DNA of 64,000 bases from Novosphingobium sp. 9 (lineage in GTDB: Bacteria; Pseudomonadota; Alphaproteobacteria; Sphingomonadales; Sphingomonadaceae), in assembly GCF_025340265.1 (NCBI RefSeq), contig NZ_CP022707.1:248001-312000 (forward strand), read 5' to 3'. Below, piece after piece: positions 10,601 through 17,385 of this stretch. A model generated the notes under the pieces. The model was not told the origin of the DNA. It saw only the letters and a program-made list of their open reading frames with translations, and did no database searches. Made by a program: the position numbers and the translations under genes. Numbering within the stretch: the first letter of the stretch is position 1; every line of letters begins with the position of its first letter.

Positions 10601-10976
10601 GCGCATCATGCTGCCCATCCCCCGGCAGCACCGCCAGCGCGATCCCGCGACGGCGGGCGAGCAGTTCCAGCTGTTGCAGGCCGTAGCGCCAGTACGGCGC
10701 CCCACCGATCAGCCGGACGAGGATCGCCTTCGCGCCCTCCAGCGTGCGCTCGACATAGGTATCGACCGACAAGGGATGCAGCAGCGCGGCAAGGTTCGCC
10801 AGCCGCAGCGTCGGGAAATCCGGGTCGGCATCGCGCGCCGCGTGCCAGCCGCCCGCGAAGGCGCCGAGGTCGCTGTCGGAGAACGACAGCACCACGAGAT
10901 CCGCAGGCGCCTGCCCCAGATCCTGCGGGATGGCGGTTTCCTCCATCCCGTGCGTTTCGCGGAAGATGACGTGCAT
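7677..10976 (-). CDS. cobN: Aerobic cobaltochelatase subunit CobN
   Basis: Large subunit of the ATP-dependent cobaltochelatase that inserts Co2+ into hydrogenobyrinic a,c-diamide; it needs CobS and CobT, which are not visible here. The 1099-residue length is at the short end for CobN. Typical segments include HMGAHGTLEWLPGKAVALS, the hallmark CobN/BchH/ChlH motif, GRNLYTIDPRAVPSRTAYE and DLWGSATMRTAGEE. It is followed without a gap by cobG and preceded by cobW after 28 bp. Confidence 0.95.
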   Translation of the reverse strand: MHVIFRETHGMEETAIPQDLGQAPADLVVLSFSDSDLGAFAGGWHAARDADPDFPTLRLANLAALLHPLSVDTYVERTLEGAKAILVRLIGGAPYWRYGLQQLELLARRRGIALAVLPGDGQHDARLESASTLPPEVLADLSRRCEAGGADAARGALTLLARIGAGYRGEVPECVPLPLAGGWHPQSGPCDPDDVVPDDVASDGRPLALILFYRAYLAAHDVDPFATLHAAFEARGFRTLSLYVPSLKEPTARAQVERWIARLKPAAIVNATAFSARDETGHSPLDAAGVPVFQIALATAPREGWAGSTRGLSAADLAMHVVLPEIDGRLFAGVASFKQAGEHDADLGLARSIHRAEPERIAAIVARVAAAVDLARTPPSARKLALVLSTYPGKAQQMAHAVGLDALASAEAVLHDLAEVGYDTHPAGDLATALQTQTITWPLAAYRAALEGLDPVLRDELFAVWGQPETDPAVQGERIHFAAIACGSVTLALQPERGDVAARDEDYHDTTRCPRHGYVAFYLWLRAQGLQALIHMGAHGTLEWLPGKAVALSGACWPEALIGSLPVVYPFIVNDPGEAAQAKRRIAAVTIGHAPPPMVESGIGAGLARIEALLDEFSNAGGLDPARRDRLQLAIRDEAAALGLAEELGLDSAMSLVEAITRIDRFVCDVKDSQFGDGLHIFGRGEQGTAERAGLLAALDGARVAPGPSGSPYRGRSDVLPTGRNLYTIDPRAVPSRTAYEQGVVLAEELLRRHLQDHGDYPRGLVIDLWGSATMRTAGEEFAMALHLLGAKPVWDNASGRVTGVEILPLAMLDRPRIDATLRVSGLFRDAFPTLPVLFGQAVRALCERDEPEDWNPFTSESAGPRVYGPQPGRYGLGIGGAAEDYREAARIAAGEAWLAASDHALDTSDGQADPEGLRRRVAGADAFVHLQDLAETDLLLAADYAAHEAGFAAAQDVAGGSSALYHLDSRDPTRPVARTLIEEIARVVRARAAHPGWIAGMMRHGFRGGAELSATLDHLGAFAHLGQGHATGAVPSHLFDLYYDATLGEAVVRAFLEQANPQALAAMEARFAALHAAGLWTTRRNSILTDLAEREARS

Positions 10977-11004
10977 CGGCCTGCTCGCCTTGCCGGACCC
11001 CCGC

Positions 11005-12078
11005 TCAGTCGATCAGCGCGGCGCGGATCGCTTCGGCATCGATATCGGCACGCTCGGCAATCGCGACCAGCCGGGTGACGCGCGGCTCGCCTGCCTCCCA
11101 GCGACGGTCGTACTGCTGGCGCACCCGCGCGCCGACCGCCTGCACCAGCAGCCGCATCGGCTTGCCCGCCACCGCGACATGGCCCTTCACGCGCAGGATA
11201 TTGCGATCGCGCGCCAGCGCCTCGATGCGGCGGGTGAGGTCTTCGGGATCGGCGATCTCGCCCCCTGTGATGACCACGCTGTCGAAATCGTCATGCTCGT
11301 GCTCGTCCTCGCCATCGTGGTGCGAGGGGCGCGCGGCGAGGTCATCCTCGGCAGCCGCTTCGAGGCCGAGGATCACGCGCGGGTCGATCGCCCCTTCGGC
11401 CAGTTCGATCACCGGCACCTCGCGCGGCATTTCGGCCGCAATCACCGTGCGCGCGGCGGCCACGCCCTCTGGCCCCGCCAGATCGACCTTCGTCAGCAGC
11501 ACGATATCGGCGCAGGCGAGCTGGTCTTCGAACACTTCGGACAGCGGCGTCTCGTGATCGATCCCCGGATCGGCAGCGCGCTGAGCGTCCAGCGCTTCGA
11601 GATCGGGCGCGAACCGCCCGGCGGCGACCGCCTCGGCATCGGCCAGCGCCAGCACGCCGTCTACGGTGATGCGGCTGCGGATCGCCGGCCAGTCGAACGC
11701 CTTGAGCAGCGGCTTGGGCAGCGCGAGGCCGGACGTCTCGATCAGGATATGATCAGGGCGCGGCTCCAGCGCCAGCAGCGTCTCGATGGTCGGGATGAAA
11801 TCGTCCGCCACGGTGCAGCAGATGCAGCCGTTGGCGAGCTCGACGATGTTCTCCACCGGGCAATCGGGGATCGCGCAGGACTGGATGATGTCGCCGTCGA
11901 CGCCCATCGTGCCGAACTCGTTGACCACCACGGCCAGACGACGCCCGCCTGCATTGCGGATCAGGTGGCTGATGAGCGTGGTCTTGCCCGCGCCGAGGAA
12001 CCCGGTGACGATGGTGACCGGCACCTTGGCAAGATCGGTAGAGGCAGATGCGGCGGCAGGCGATCCGAAAGCGGACAT
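11005..12078 (-). CDS. cobW: CobW-family GTPase (cobalamin cluster metallochaperone)
   Basis: P-loop GTPase of the COG0523 family, thought to deliver metal (cobalt or zinc) in the pathway. About 357 residues. The N-terminal Walker A is GFLGAGKTTL, then VVVNEFGTMGVD, the CxCC metal motif in NGCICCTV, and the NKxD-type TKVD. A histidine/acidic-rich linker (HHDGEDEHEHDD) likely binds metal, and a CobW C-terminal domain closes the protein. The start MSAFGSPAAA is chosen as the first Met before the P-loop; the ribosome-binding site is weak. It is the first gene after the cobalamin riboswitch. Confidence 0.92.
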   Translation of the reverse strand: MSAFGSPAAASASTDLAKVPVTIVTGFLGAGKTTLISHLIRNAGGRRLAVVVNEFGTMGVDGDIIQSCAIPDCPVENIVELANGCICCTVADDFIPTIETLLALEPRPDHILIETSGLALPKPLLKAFDWPAIRSRITVDGVLALADAEAVAAGRFAPDLEALDAQRAADPGIDHETPLSEVFEDQLACADIVLLTKVDLAGPEGVAAARTVIAAEMPREVPVIELAEGAIDPRVILGLEAAAEDDLAARPSHHDGEDEHEHDDFDSVVITGGEIADPEDLTRRIEALARDRNILRVKGHVAVAGKPMRLLVQAVGARVRQQYDRRWEAGEPRVTRLVAIAERADIDAEAIRAALID

Positions 12079-12283
12079 GGCAACAGTTTCCCGCGCGCCT
12101 TGAGCGAGACACGCAGCGGGACTTGCCGGGAGCCTTGCTTCCGACCGGCGCGCGACGACGGGCGGGCGCGACAGGCACCCGTGACCACGCAACCGTGCAG
12201 CCCCAGCCGCACCGTTTCGTCGCTCAGACGGAAAACTTCACCGTGCCAAGGCCATCCCCTGGACCTGGGCAAGAGCGACCGGG
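12079..12283 (-). other. Leader between riboswitch and cobW
   Basis: About 205 bases separate the 3' end of the riboswitch aptamer from the cobW start. No gene is recognised. The stretch is GC-rich and can form several local hairpins, so it is where the expression platform (terminator or ribosome-site masking) should lie, but I cannot assign a specific terminator with a T-run. A frame that is open across both riboswitch and leader shows no family resemblance and is not called. Confidence 0.5.
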
Positions 12284-12492
12284 GCGCCGGCAGGTCTCCT
12301 GGCTCGCGGGTCACAGCTTGATGCACGCCTTCCCGGATGCGCGGAGATGTTCCGCGCGGGTCCAGTGGCCGCCCCCTCAAGGAGAGCCTGTGCATCGCGC
12401 TATCCGCTTACAGTTGCAGGGACAGCCGCGGATTTGGAAGCGAACTTCCGCACCGCATTCCCGATTAAGCCCCTTGTCGGGGCACCGGCGCG
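12284..12492 (-). promoter_or_regulatory. Cobalamin (adenosylcobalamin-type) riboswitch
   Basis: Read on the minus strand, the segment has the ordered conserved elements of the cobalamin riboswitch: a 5' GGTGCC stem strand, GGGAATGCGGTGCG, the B12-box-like CCCTGCAACTGTAAGCGG, then CCACTG, GGGAAGGC, and the closing GAGCCAGGAGACCTGCC with CGGCGCC pairing back to the 5' strand. It lies about 200 bases upstream of cobW and should repress the whole cobW-cobN-cobG-H-I-J transcript when cobalamin is plentiful. Confidence 0.95.
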
Positions 12493-12617
12493 ATCTGTTC
12501 GGAGCGCGGGCGAGCCCGCTCTCCGAACGCCCGGATAGACGAGGCCGACGCGAATGCCAATCCGCTTCGGCCCGCCCGATGCGCAATCTCTTGAAACGAT
12601 CTCTCAGAGTTCGCTTG

Positions 12618-12640
12618 AAAATTCGCAGAACGCGAATTTT
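12618..12640. repeat. Short inverted repeat, 9-bp arms
   Basis: Arms aaaattcgc and gcgaatttt flank the 5-base loop agaac. It is the leftmost of three adjacent hairpins between the end of the SDR gene and the cobW riboswitch. Confidence 0.7.
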
Positions 12641-12722
12641 GCGGCACCGGCCCACGCCCCCACCCTACCACCCAACGGTAGTATCCTGCGGGTGGTAGGG
12701 TGGGGGCGCGGGCCGGTGCCGC
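12641..12722. repeat. Large imperfect palindrome, 33-bp arms
   Basis: Positions 12641-12673 and 12690-12722 are reverse complements over 33 bases with a single mismatch, around a 16-base centre. No coding potential is apparent. It could be an extended transcription terminator, a small non-autonomous mobile element or a protein-binding palindrome; the sequence alone does not decide. Confidence 0.85.
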
Positions 12723-12724
12723 CT

Positions 12725-12747
12725 AAAAATGCCCCGCAGGCATTTTT
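12725..12747 (-). terminator. Probable terminator after the SDR gene
   Basis: Arms aaaaatgcc and ggcattttt flank the loop ccgca, eleven bases past the stop of the minus-strand SDR gene. On the minus strand the hairpin ends in a run of T, as in an intrinsic terminator; the symmetric A/T ends mean it could also work in the other direction. Confidence 0.65.
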
Positions 12748-12758
12748 CAAACGATCTC

Positions 12759-13517
12759 TTACCCCTTCATGCCGCCCGCCACTTCGATCCGCTCGGCATT
12801 GATCCAGCCCAGCGGATCGCAGAGCAGCGCGGCGATCACCGGCCCCACGTCTTCCGGCGTCCCGGCGCGGCCCAGCATGGTGTGCGCGGCGACCATCTTG
12901 TTGACCTCGGGATTGTCGCGCACCACGCCGCCGCTGAAATCAGTGGCGATAGCGCCGGGCGCCACGGTGTTCACGACGATGCCGCGATCGCCCAGTTCCG
13001 CCGCCATATTGCGGGTCAGCGCCTCGACCGCCGCCTTGATTGGGCCATATCCGATACGTCCGACAAACGGCACCCGCGCCAGCCCCGAGGAAATGTTCAC
13101 GATCCGCCCGCCGTCGTTCAGCAGCGGCAGCAGCGCCTGCGTCAGGAACATCGGGCCTTTCAGGTGGACCCGGTAGAGTGCGTCCATCTCGGCTTCGGTG
13201 ATGCTCTCCAGCTTCGCGGCGGACGATGTGCCCGCGATATTCGCCAGATAGTCGAACCGCTCGGCGCCCCATGCGGCCAGAGCCTTACCGACCTTGCCCG
13301 CGAAGTCCGCGAACGAGGCGGCATCGCCTACATCGAGCGGCAGCGCCAGTGCGAGCGCCCCAGCCGCCTCGGCCAGCGCCACGGCCTCCTCGGCGGCTTC
13401 CCGGTTGGCATTGTAGGTCAGGATCGTCGCGACGCCGCGCGCGGCGAGGCATTGCACGGTGTTGCGGCCGATACCCCGGCTACCGCCAGTAACGATGGCG
13501 ATCTTGCGTTCGGACAT
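12759..13517 (-). CDS. SDR family NAD(P)-dependent oxidoreductase
   Basis: Short-chain dehydrogenase/reductase of 252 residues; substrate unknown. The Rossmann glycine motif TGGSRGIG lies near residues 10-17, NIAG near residue 90, and the catalytic Ser (ISSGLA) and YxxxK (YGPIK) pair near residues 145-165. A C-terminal VAGGMKG is usual for fabG-like SDRs. The start at 13517 has AGGT seven bases upstream; a second in-frame Met ten codons earlier is less likely. It stands alone between tRNA-Gly and the cobW regulatory region, so context does not suggest a pathway. Confidence 0.85.
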   Translation of the reverse strand: MSERKIAIVTGGSRGIGRNTVQCLAARGVATILTYNANREAAEEAVALAEAAGALALALPLDVGDAASFADFAGKVGKALAAWGAERFDYLANIAGTSSAAKLESITEAEMDALYRVHLKGPMFLTQALLPLLNDGGRIVNISSGLARVPFVGRIGYGPIKAAVEALTRNMAAELGDRGIVVNTVAPGAIATDFSGGVVRDNPEVNKMVAAHTMLGRAGTPEDVGPVIAALLCDPLGWINAERIEVAGGMKG

Positions 13518-13724
13518 GGAATGAACCTCTTTCATCTTGCAGAGCAGGAAGGCCCGATCTCTCGGGAACCCTGCTATCCTTGCGCCGCAGACGCGCGAAG
13601 ATGAATGTCGGAAGCAGGCGATTTCTTGCCTGTTCCTGCTCGCAAGGCGCGAACGGGCGATAGCCACGACACAAGCGACCAACAAGCGCCCAACGTCAGT
13701 CAATCTATTGAAATATCAGGAAAA

Positions 13725-13798
13725 TGGAGCGGGTGAAGGGAATCGAACCCTCGTATTCAGCTTGGGAAGCTGCTGCTCTACCATTGAGCTACACCCGC
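13725..13798 (-). tRNA. tRNA-Gly(CCC)
   Basis: On the minus strand a complete cloverleaf: acceptor GCGGGTG pairing with CACCCGC, D-arm with GCTC/GAGC, anticodon loop TTCCCAA giving anticodon CCC, T-loop GGTTCGATTCC, and an encoded 3' CCA (13725-13727). The anticodon and acceptor identity fit glycine. Confidence 0.95.
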
Positions 13799-13935
13799 AT
13801 CCGGGCCGGTTTCGGCCGGTCCGGCTGGGCCGCTGATGCAGGCCAGCCATCGGAAGGAGACGGCGATTAGCCGATTGCCCCTGCCTCGTCGAGGCGAATT
13901 TCGTCTTGTCGAAGCGAAATTTCGAAGCGCTGACC

Positions 13936-14613
13936 TCAGGTATCAGACCATAGCCGTAGCAGGTTGTGGTAGACGCAGGTGAGTTGCAGGATCGCATCCG
14001 CATCGGCGCCGTCCATCGTCAGCTTCTGGATCGAAGTGTCCTGCTCGAACAGCATGCGGCGCTGGGCATCGTCGCGCACGAGGCTCTGGACCCAGAAGAA
14101 CGAGGCAAGGCGCGCGCCTTTCGTCACCGGCTCCACGCGGTGCAGGCTGGACGACGGATAGATCACCGCGTCGCCTGCGCGGTGGGCCACGCGGTGTTCG
14201 CCGTAGGTATCGCTGATCACCAGACGGCCACCCTCGTATTCGTCGGGATCGTTGAGGAACACGGTGCACGACACGTCCGAGCGCAAGTGCTCGCCATCGC
14301 CCAGGTTCATGACCGCGCCGTCGATATGGAAGCCGTACTCGCCACCGCCGGTATAGCGATTGAAGCGCGGCGGCAGGATCTTGCGCGGCAGCGTGCCGGC
14401 AAAGAACAGCGGACTGCGGCGCAGTGCCGCCAGCATCGCCTTGCCCAGTTCCTCCTTGAGCGGCGAGGCATCGGGCAACTGCTGGTTGCGCTTCACCTGC
14501 GCCCCTTGCGCGCCCACCGTCTCGCGCCCGTCCGCCCAGTCAGCGGCATCGAGCCGACGCCGGAACTCGGCCACTTCGTCGGCGGTCAGTACGTTGGGAA
14601 TGTGCAACAGCAT
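13936..14613 (-). CDS. Fe2+-dependent 2-oxoglutarate dioxygenase, PKHD-type hydroxylase (PiuC/YbiX family)
   Basis: 225 residues with the iron ligands H96-x-D98 (GFHIDGA) and H158 (SSLHRV), and the 2-oxoglutarate-binding arginine near 168. The family is typically encoded beside TonB-dependent siderophore receptors and is thought to act in iron uptake, though the substrate is not known. It lies 91 bp downstream of such a receptor on the same strand, which supports the assignment. After the stop an A/T-rich imperfect hairpin (about 13896-13922) may act as terminator, but there is no clear T-run. Confidence 0.92.
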   Translation of the reverse strand: MLLHIPNVLTADEVAEFRRRLDAADWADGRETVGAQGAQVKRNQQLPDASPLKEELGKAMLAALRRSPLFFAGTLPRKILPPRFNRYTGGGEYGFHIDGAVMNLGDGEHLRSDVSCTVFLNDPDEYEGGRLVISDTYGEHRVAHRAGDAVIYPSSSLHRVEPVTKGARLASFFWVQSLVRDDAQRRMLFEQDTSIQKLTMDGADADAILQLTCVYHNLLRLWSDT

Positions 14614-14704
14614 GGCAGGTATGGCCTTCGATGGAAGCGCGAAAGCGGCAGGCGATCGCTCGCCTGCCGCTTTCGTATTTTGCCGATCCGATGCCGGTTG
14701 GCGA

Positions 14705-17014
14705 TCAGAAGTTGAAGTCGGCGCTGAACAGGAACGTCTGCGGCGTCCCCGGCGTGTAGCGATAACCGCTCTTGTTGATCGCCGCGACGTAGTCCTTGTC
14801 GAACAGGTTGTAGGCGTTGACGCGCAGCTTGATGTTGTCGGTCAGCGCATAGGACACGATCGCATCAACCACGGTGTAGCCCTTGGTGTAGGCAGGCGTG
14901 CCCACCGCACCGTCGGTGCCGCGCTTCATGCCACTCATGTAGCGAACGCCGCCACCCAGTTCGAGGCCGAACGGCAGGCGATAGGTCGTCCACGAGGTGA
15001 ACGAATCGTCCGGCTGATAGGCCAGGCTGCTCGACCCGTCGGCGTTGACGACCGGGCCGCTCGTCACCTTGGTCTTCTGGTGGCTGTAGCCCAGCATGAT
15101 CGACCAGGCATCGGTCACGTTGCCGATGGCCGACAGTTCGAAACCACGCACGCGCTTGGAGCCGCTCTGGATATCGTCGAGGTCGGTCGAGTCGATTTCG
15201 TTATCGACCTTGGTCTGGAACACCGCCGCGTTCACGGCCAGTCGACCGTCCAGCGCGCTCCACTTCACGCCGCCCTCGATGGTCTTGGCCTTCTGCGGCT
15301 TGATCCCGTCGATTCCGTTGGCTGCGGTGCTCGACGCGCTGAGCGTGAAGGCATCGCCGCCCGGAGGCTGCTGCGAGATCGCGTAGTTCACATAGACGCT
15401 GACCGGTTCGACCGGCTTGACCACCACGCCCAGCTTCCAGTTGAACAGCGTGCCCTTCTTCGACAGGTCCGCCGTCGTCACGATGTCACCCGCGACCGAG
15501 CCGGTCGGGCAAGTCACCGCACCACGCCCGGTGCCACCGCAGGCCGCGCTGCTGAAGTAGTCGGTCTTGTAGTGATCGACACGCACGCCACCGGTGACGA
15601 GCACCATGTCATTGAGGAACTTCGCGGTATCGAACAGGTAGGCCGAATAGGTATCGGTCTGGCCGCGCGAAATACCGCCGTTGCGCGAATAGAGGTAGGT
15701 GCTGCCGGTATCGTCCCAGTCGGGATCGTAGAGGTTGGCCAGCGGCGCTGCGCCCGACGTCGAATACGCGTAGCTGAGCTGCTTCTCGCTGGTGATTTCA
15801 AGCCCTGCGCTGAGGTTGTGCTGGACCGGGCCCGTCGCGAAATCGGCGCGCAGGTTCAGCTGATCGGTCAGGATGCGGTTGCTGATGTCCTTGATCGTCG
15901 GGTTGCTGCGCGCGAGATAGTAGGTGTCGGTTGCCGCATTGTAGGTGACGTTGGCCGCCGTGCTCATGAACGAGGTCAGCAGGTAGTCCTGCGAGGTCTT
16001 GCCCCAGCGCGCGGTGTTCGTCAGCTTCACGCTGTCCGAGAAATCGTGCTCGGCGATCAGCGTGGCCATGTTGGCCTTCACGTCGTCATGATCCTGACGC
16101 GTGCCGTAGAAGTTCGAGGAATCGACAGGGCGATTGGCAATCGCGTCGATCGCGCCGCCCGGCGACGAAAAGCCCGGCAGGCCGATGGTCGGCACGAAAC
16201 CGTCTGGCACGTTGTTCTGATCGACATGCAGGACGTTCAGGTACACGCGGGTCGCGGTGCCAAGCCCGGTGCCGAGCGAGGCGGCAAGGCCGGTGTGGCT
16301 GTTGTTGACGTGGTCGCGACCCGGAACGTCGCTGTCCTGCCACACCGCATTCACGCGCAGCGCCGTGTTGGGCAGCGCGGTGAGCGGCATGTTGACATCG
16401 ACGTTGGCGCGCTTCTGGTTGTCGACGCCAACCGAGGCGATGCCCGAGATCGACTGGTCGAGATTGGCGCGCTTCGTCACCATGTTGATGGCGCCGGTGG
16501 GCGCGCTGCGACCGTTGTCGGTGCCTGCGGGGCCCTTGGTCACTTCGACCTGCTCGGTGTTGAAGATATCGCGCGAAACCGAACCGATATCGCGGACGCC
16601 ATCGACGTAGATACTGTTCGAGGTATCGAAGCCGCGCATGCGGATGGCATCGCCGCTGGAAGTCGTGCCGTTCTCACCGGCGTAGAAGGTGCCAACGCCC
16701 GGCGTGTTGCGCAGCGCTTCGGCCAACGTGGTCGCGCCCTGCTGGTTGAACAGCGTCTTGTTGATCACCTGGATCGTCTGCGGGGTGTCCTGCAGCGGCT
16801 GGGTGAACTTGGGCGAAGCGACATGATCCACCTTGATGCTGTCATCGACGGCCGAGTCCGAGACGGTCACGCCCTGAAGGCGCGTGGCGTTGGTCTCGCT
16901 CGGTTCATCGGCCTGTTGTGCCAGCGCAGGCGTGGCGGCCATGCCGAAGCACGAGAGCGCGAGATAGGCGGGTGCACCCGAGGCCAGAGATTCACGTAGA
17001 CGGGCAAGCGACAT
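14705..17014 (-). CDS. TonB-dependent catecholate siderophore receptor (Fiu/PiuA type)
   Basis: Outer-membrane ferric-siderophore receptor of 769 residues. An N-terminal signal peptide ends near ALAQQAD. The plug domain shows QTIQVINKTLFNQQGATTL, RMRGFDTSNSIYVDGVRD and VEVTKGPAG; the beta-barrel ends in the terminal Phe of FSADFNF, as expected for an outer-membrane protein. The PiuC-like hydroxylase follows it. A Fur-like palindrome lies about 200 bp upstream, consistent with iron repression. The transported siderophore cannot be read from sequence, but pairing with PiuC suggests catecholates. Confidence 0.93.
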   Translation of the reverse strand: MSLARLRESLASGAPAYLALSCFGMAATPALAQQADEPSETNATRLQGVTVSDSAVDDSIKVDHVASPKFTQPLQDTPQTIQVINKTLFNQQGATTLAEALRNTPGVGTFYAGENGTTSSGDAIRMRGFDTSNSIYVDGVRDIGSVSRDIFNTEQVEVTKGPAGTDNGRSAPTGAINMVTKRANLDQSISGIASVGVDNQKRANVDVNMPLTALPNTALRVNAVWQDSDVPGRDHVNNSHTGLAASLGTGLGTATRVYLNVLHVDQNNVPDGFVPTIGLPGFSSPGGAIDAIANRPVDSSNFYGTRQDHDDVKANMATLIAEHDFSDSVKLTNTARWGKTSQDYLLTSFMSTAANVTYNAATDTYYLARSNPTIKDISNRILTDQLNLRADFATGPVQHNLSAGLEITSEKQLSYAYSTSGAAPLANLYDPDWDDTGSTYLYSRNGGISRGQTDTYSAYLFDTAKFLNDMVLVTGGVRVDHYKTDYFSSAACGGTGRGAVTCPTGSVAGDIVTTADLSKKGTLFNWKLGVVVKPVEPVSVYVNYAISQQPPGGDAFTLSASSTAANGIDGIKPQKAKTIEGGVKWSALDGRLAVNAAVFQTKVDNEIDSTDLDDIQSGSKRVRGFELSAIGNVTDAWSIMLGYSHQKTKVTSGPVVNADGSSSLAYQPDDSFTSWTTYRLPFGLELGGGVRYMSGMKRGTDGAVGTPAYTKGYTVVDAIVSYALTDNIKLRVNAYNLFDKDYVAAINKSGYRYTPGTPQTFLFSADFNF

Positions 17015-17206
17015 TCATTCCCCCTGTTACATTACGAAATATGTGTCGCTAATGAAACTACGTCGCAATAACTGCAAGGAAGATTTCGCATACGCGAAAG
17101 AATGTAGAAATTGACTGTAATGTTATGATTTTTATTGATATTTTTACATACCACTGAGAATTTAAAGCACCTCGAACGCCAAGAAGTGTGCTTTTTGCGT
17201 TACAGA

Positions 17207-17232
17207 ATGCGAATCATTAGCATGATTGTCGC
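17207..17232 (-). promoter_or_regulatory. Fur-like operator
   Basis: Contains the perfect inverted repeat AATCAT-N4-ATGATT (17212-17227) within a larger tGCGAATCATTAGCATGATT context, close to Fur boxes of proteobacteria. It lies upstream of the siderophore receptor gene. The distance to the start codon (about 190 bp) is long, so the promoter would have to lie well upstream of the gene. Confidence 0.6.
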
Positions 17233-17287
17233 AAGTTCCTGCGCTCGCTCCGCGATCCTTCGGAGAGTCTGCGCAAGGCATAAAGAA

Positions 17288-17320
17288 AGCCGGATGAACC
17301 CGTGGGAGGTCCATCCGGCT
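17288..17320 (-). terminator. Intrinsic terminator of the carbonic anhydrase-sulP operon
   Basis: Nine-base arms agccggatg and catccggct around a 15-base loop, about 65 bases past the sulP stop; on the minus strand it is followed by TTTCTTTA. Confidence 0.75.
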
Positions 17321-17385
17321 TGAGGTAGAAGGCCCGGTGTGAGGGTCCGGGTCCTCCGGTGTTCGTTGTCAGCCTATGGCGGCGC

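Larger units (their letters stand above)
17015..17385. other. Intergenic region upstream of the TonB receptor
   Basis: 371 bases without a supported gene. The part nearest the receptor is AT-rich (17040-17160) and fits a promoter region; it is followed by a Fur-like palindrome and then the terminator of the sulP operon. A possible 62-codon frame on the plus strand has no ribosome site or family resemblance and is not called. Confidence 0.6.

Noticed and set aside
7749..11078. 1109-codon open frame on the plus strand
   Set aside because: Exact antisense of cobN; no family motifs and biased composition.
11961..12395. 144-codon minus-strand frame through riboswitch and leader
   Set aside because: Overlaps the conserved riboswitch and lacks any family resemblance.
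13896..13922. Terminator after the PiuC-like gene
   Set aside because: The hairpin is imperfect and no T-run follows; mentioned only within the gene entry.
17135..17323. 62-codon plus-strand frame upstream of the TonB gene
   Set aside because: Crosses the Fur-like box and the terminator, and has no ribosome site.
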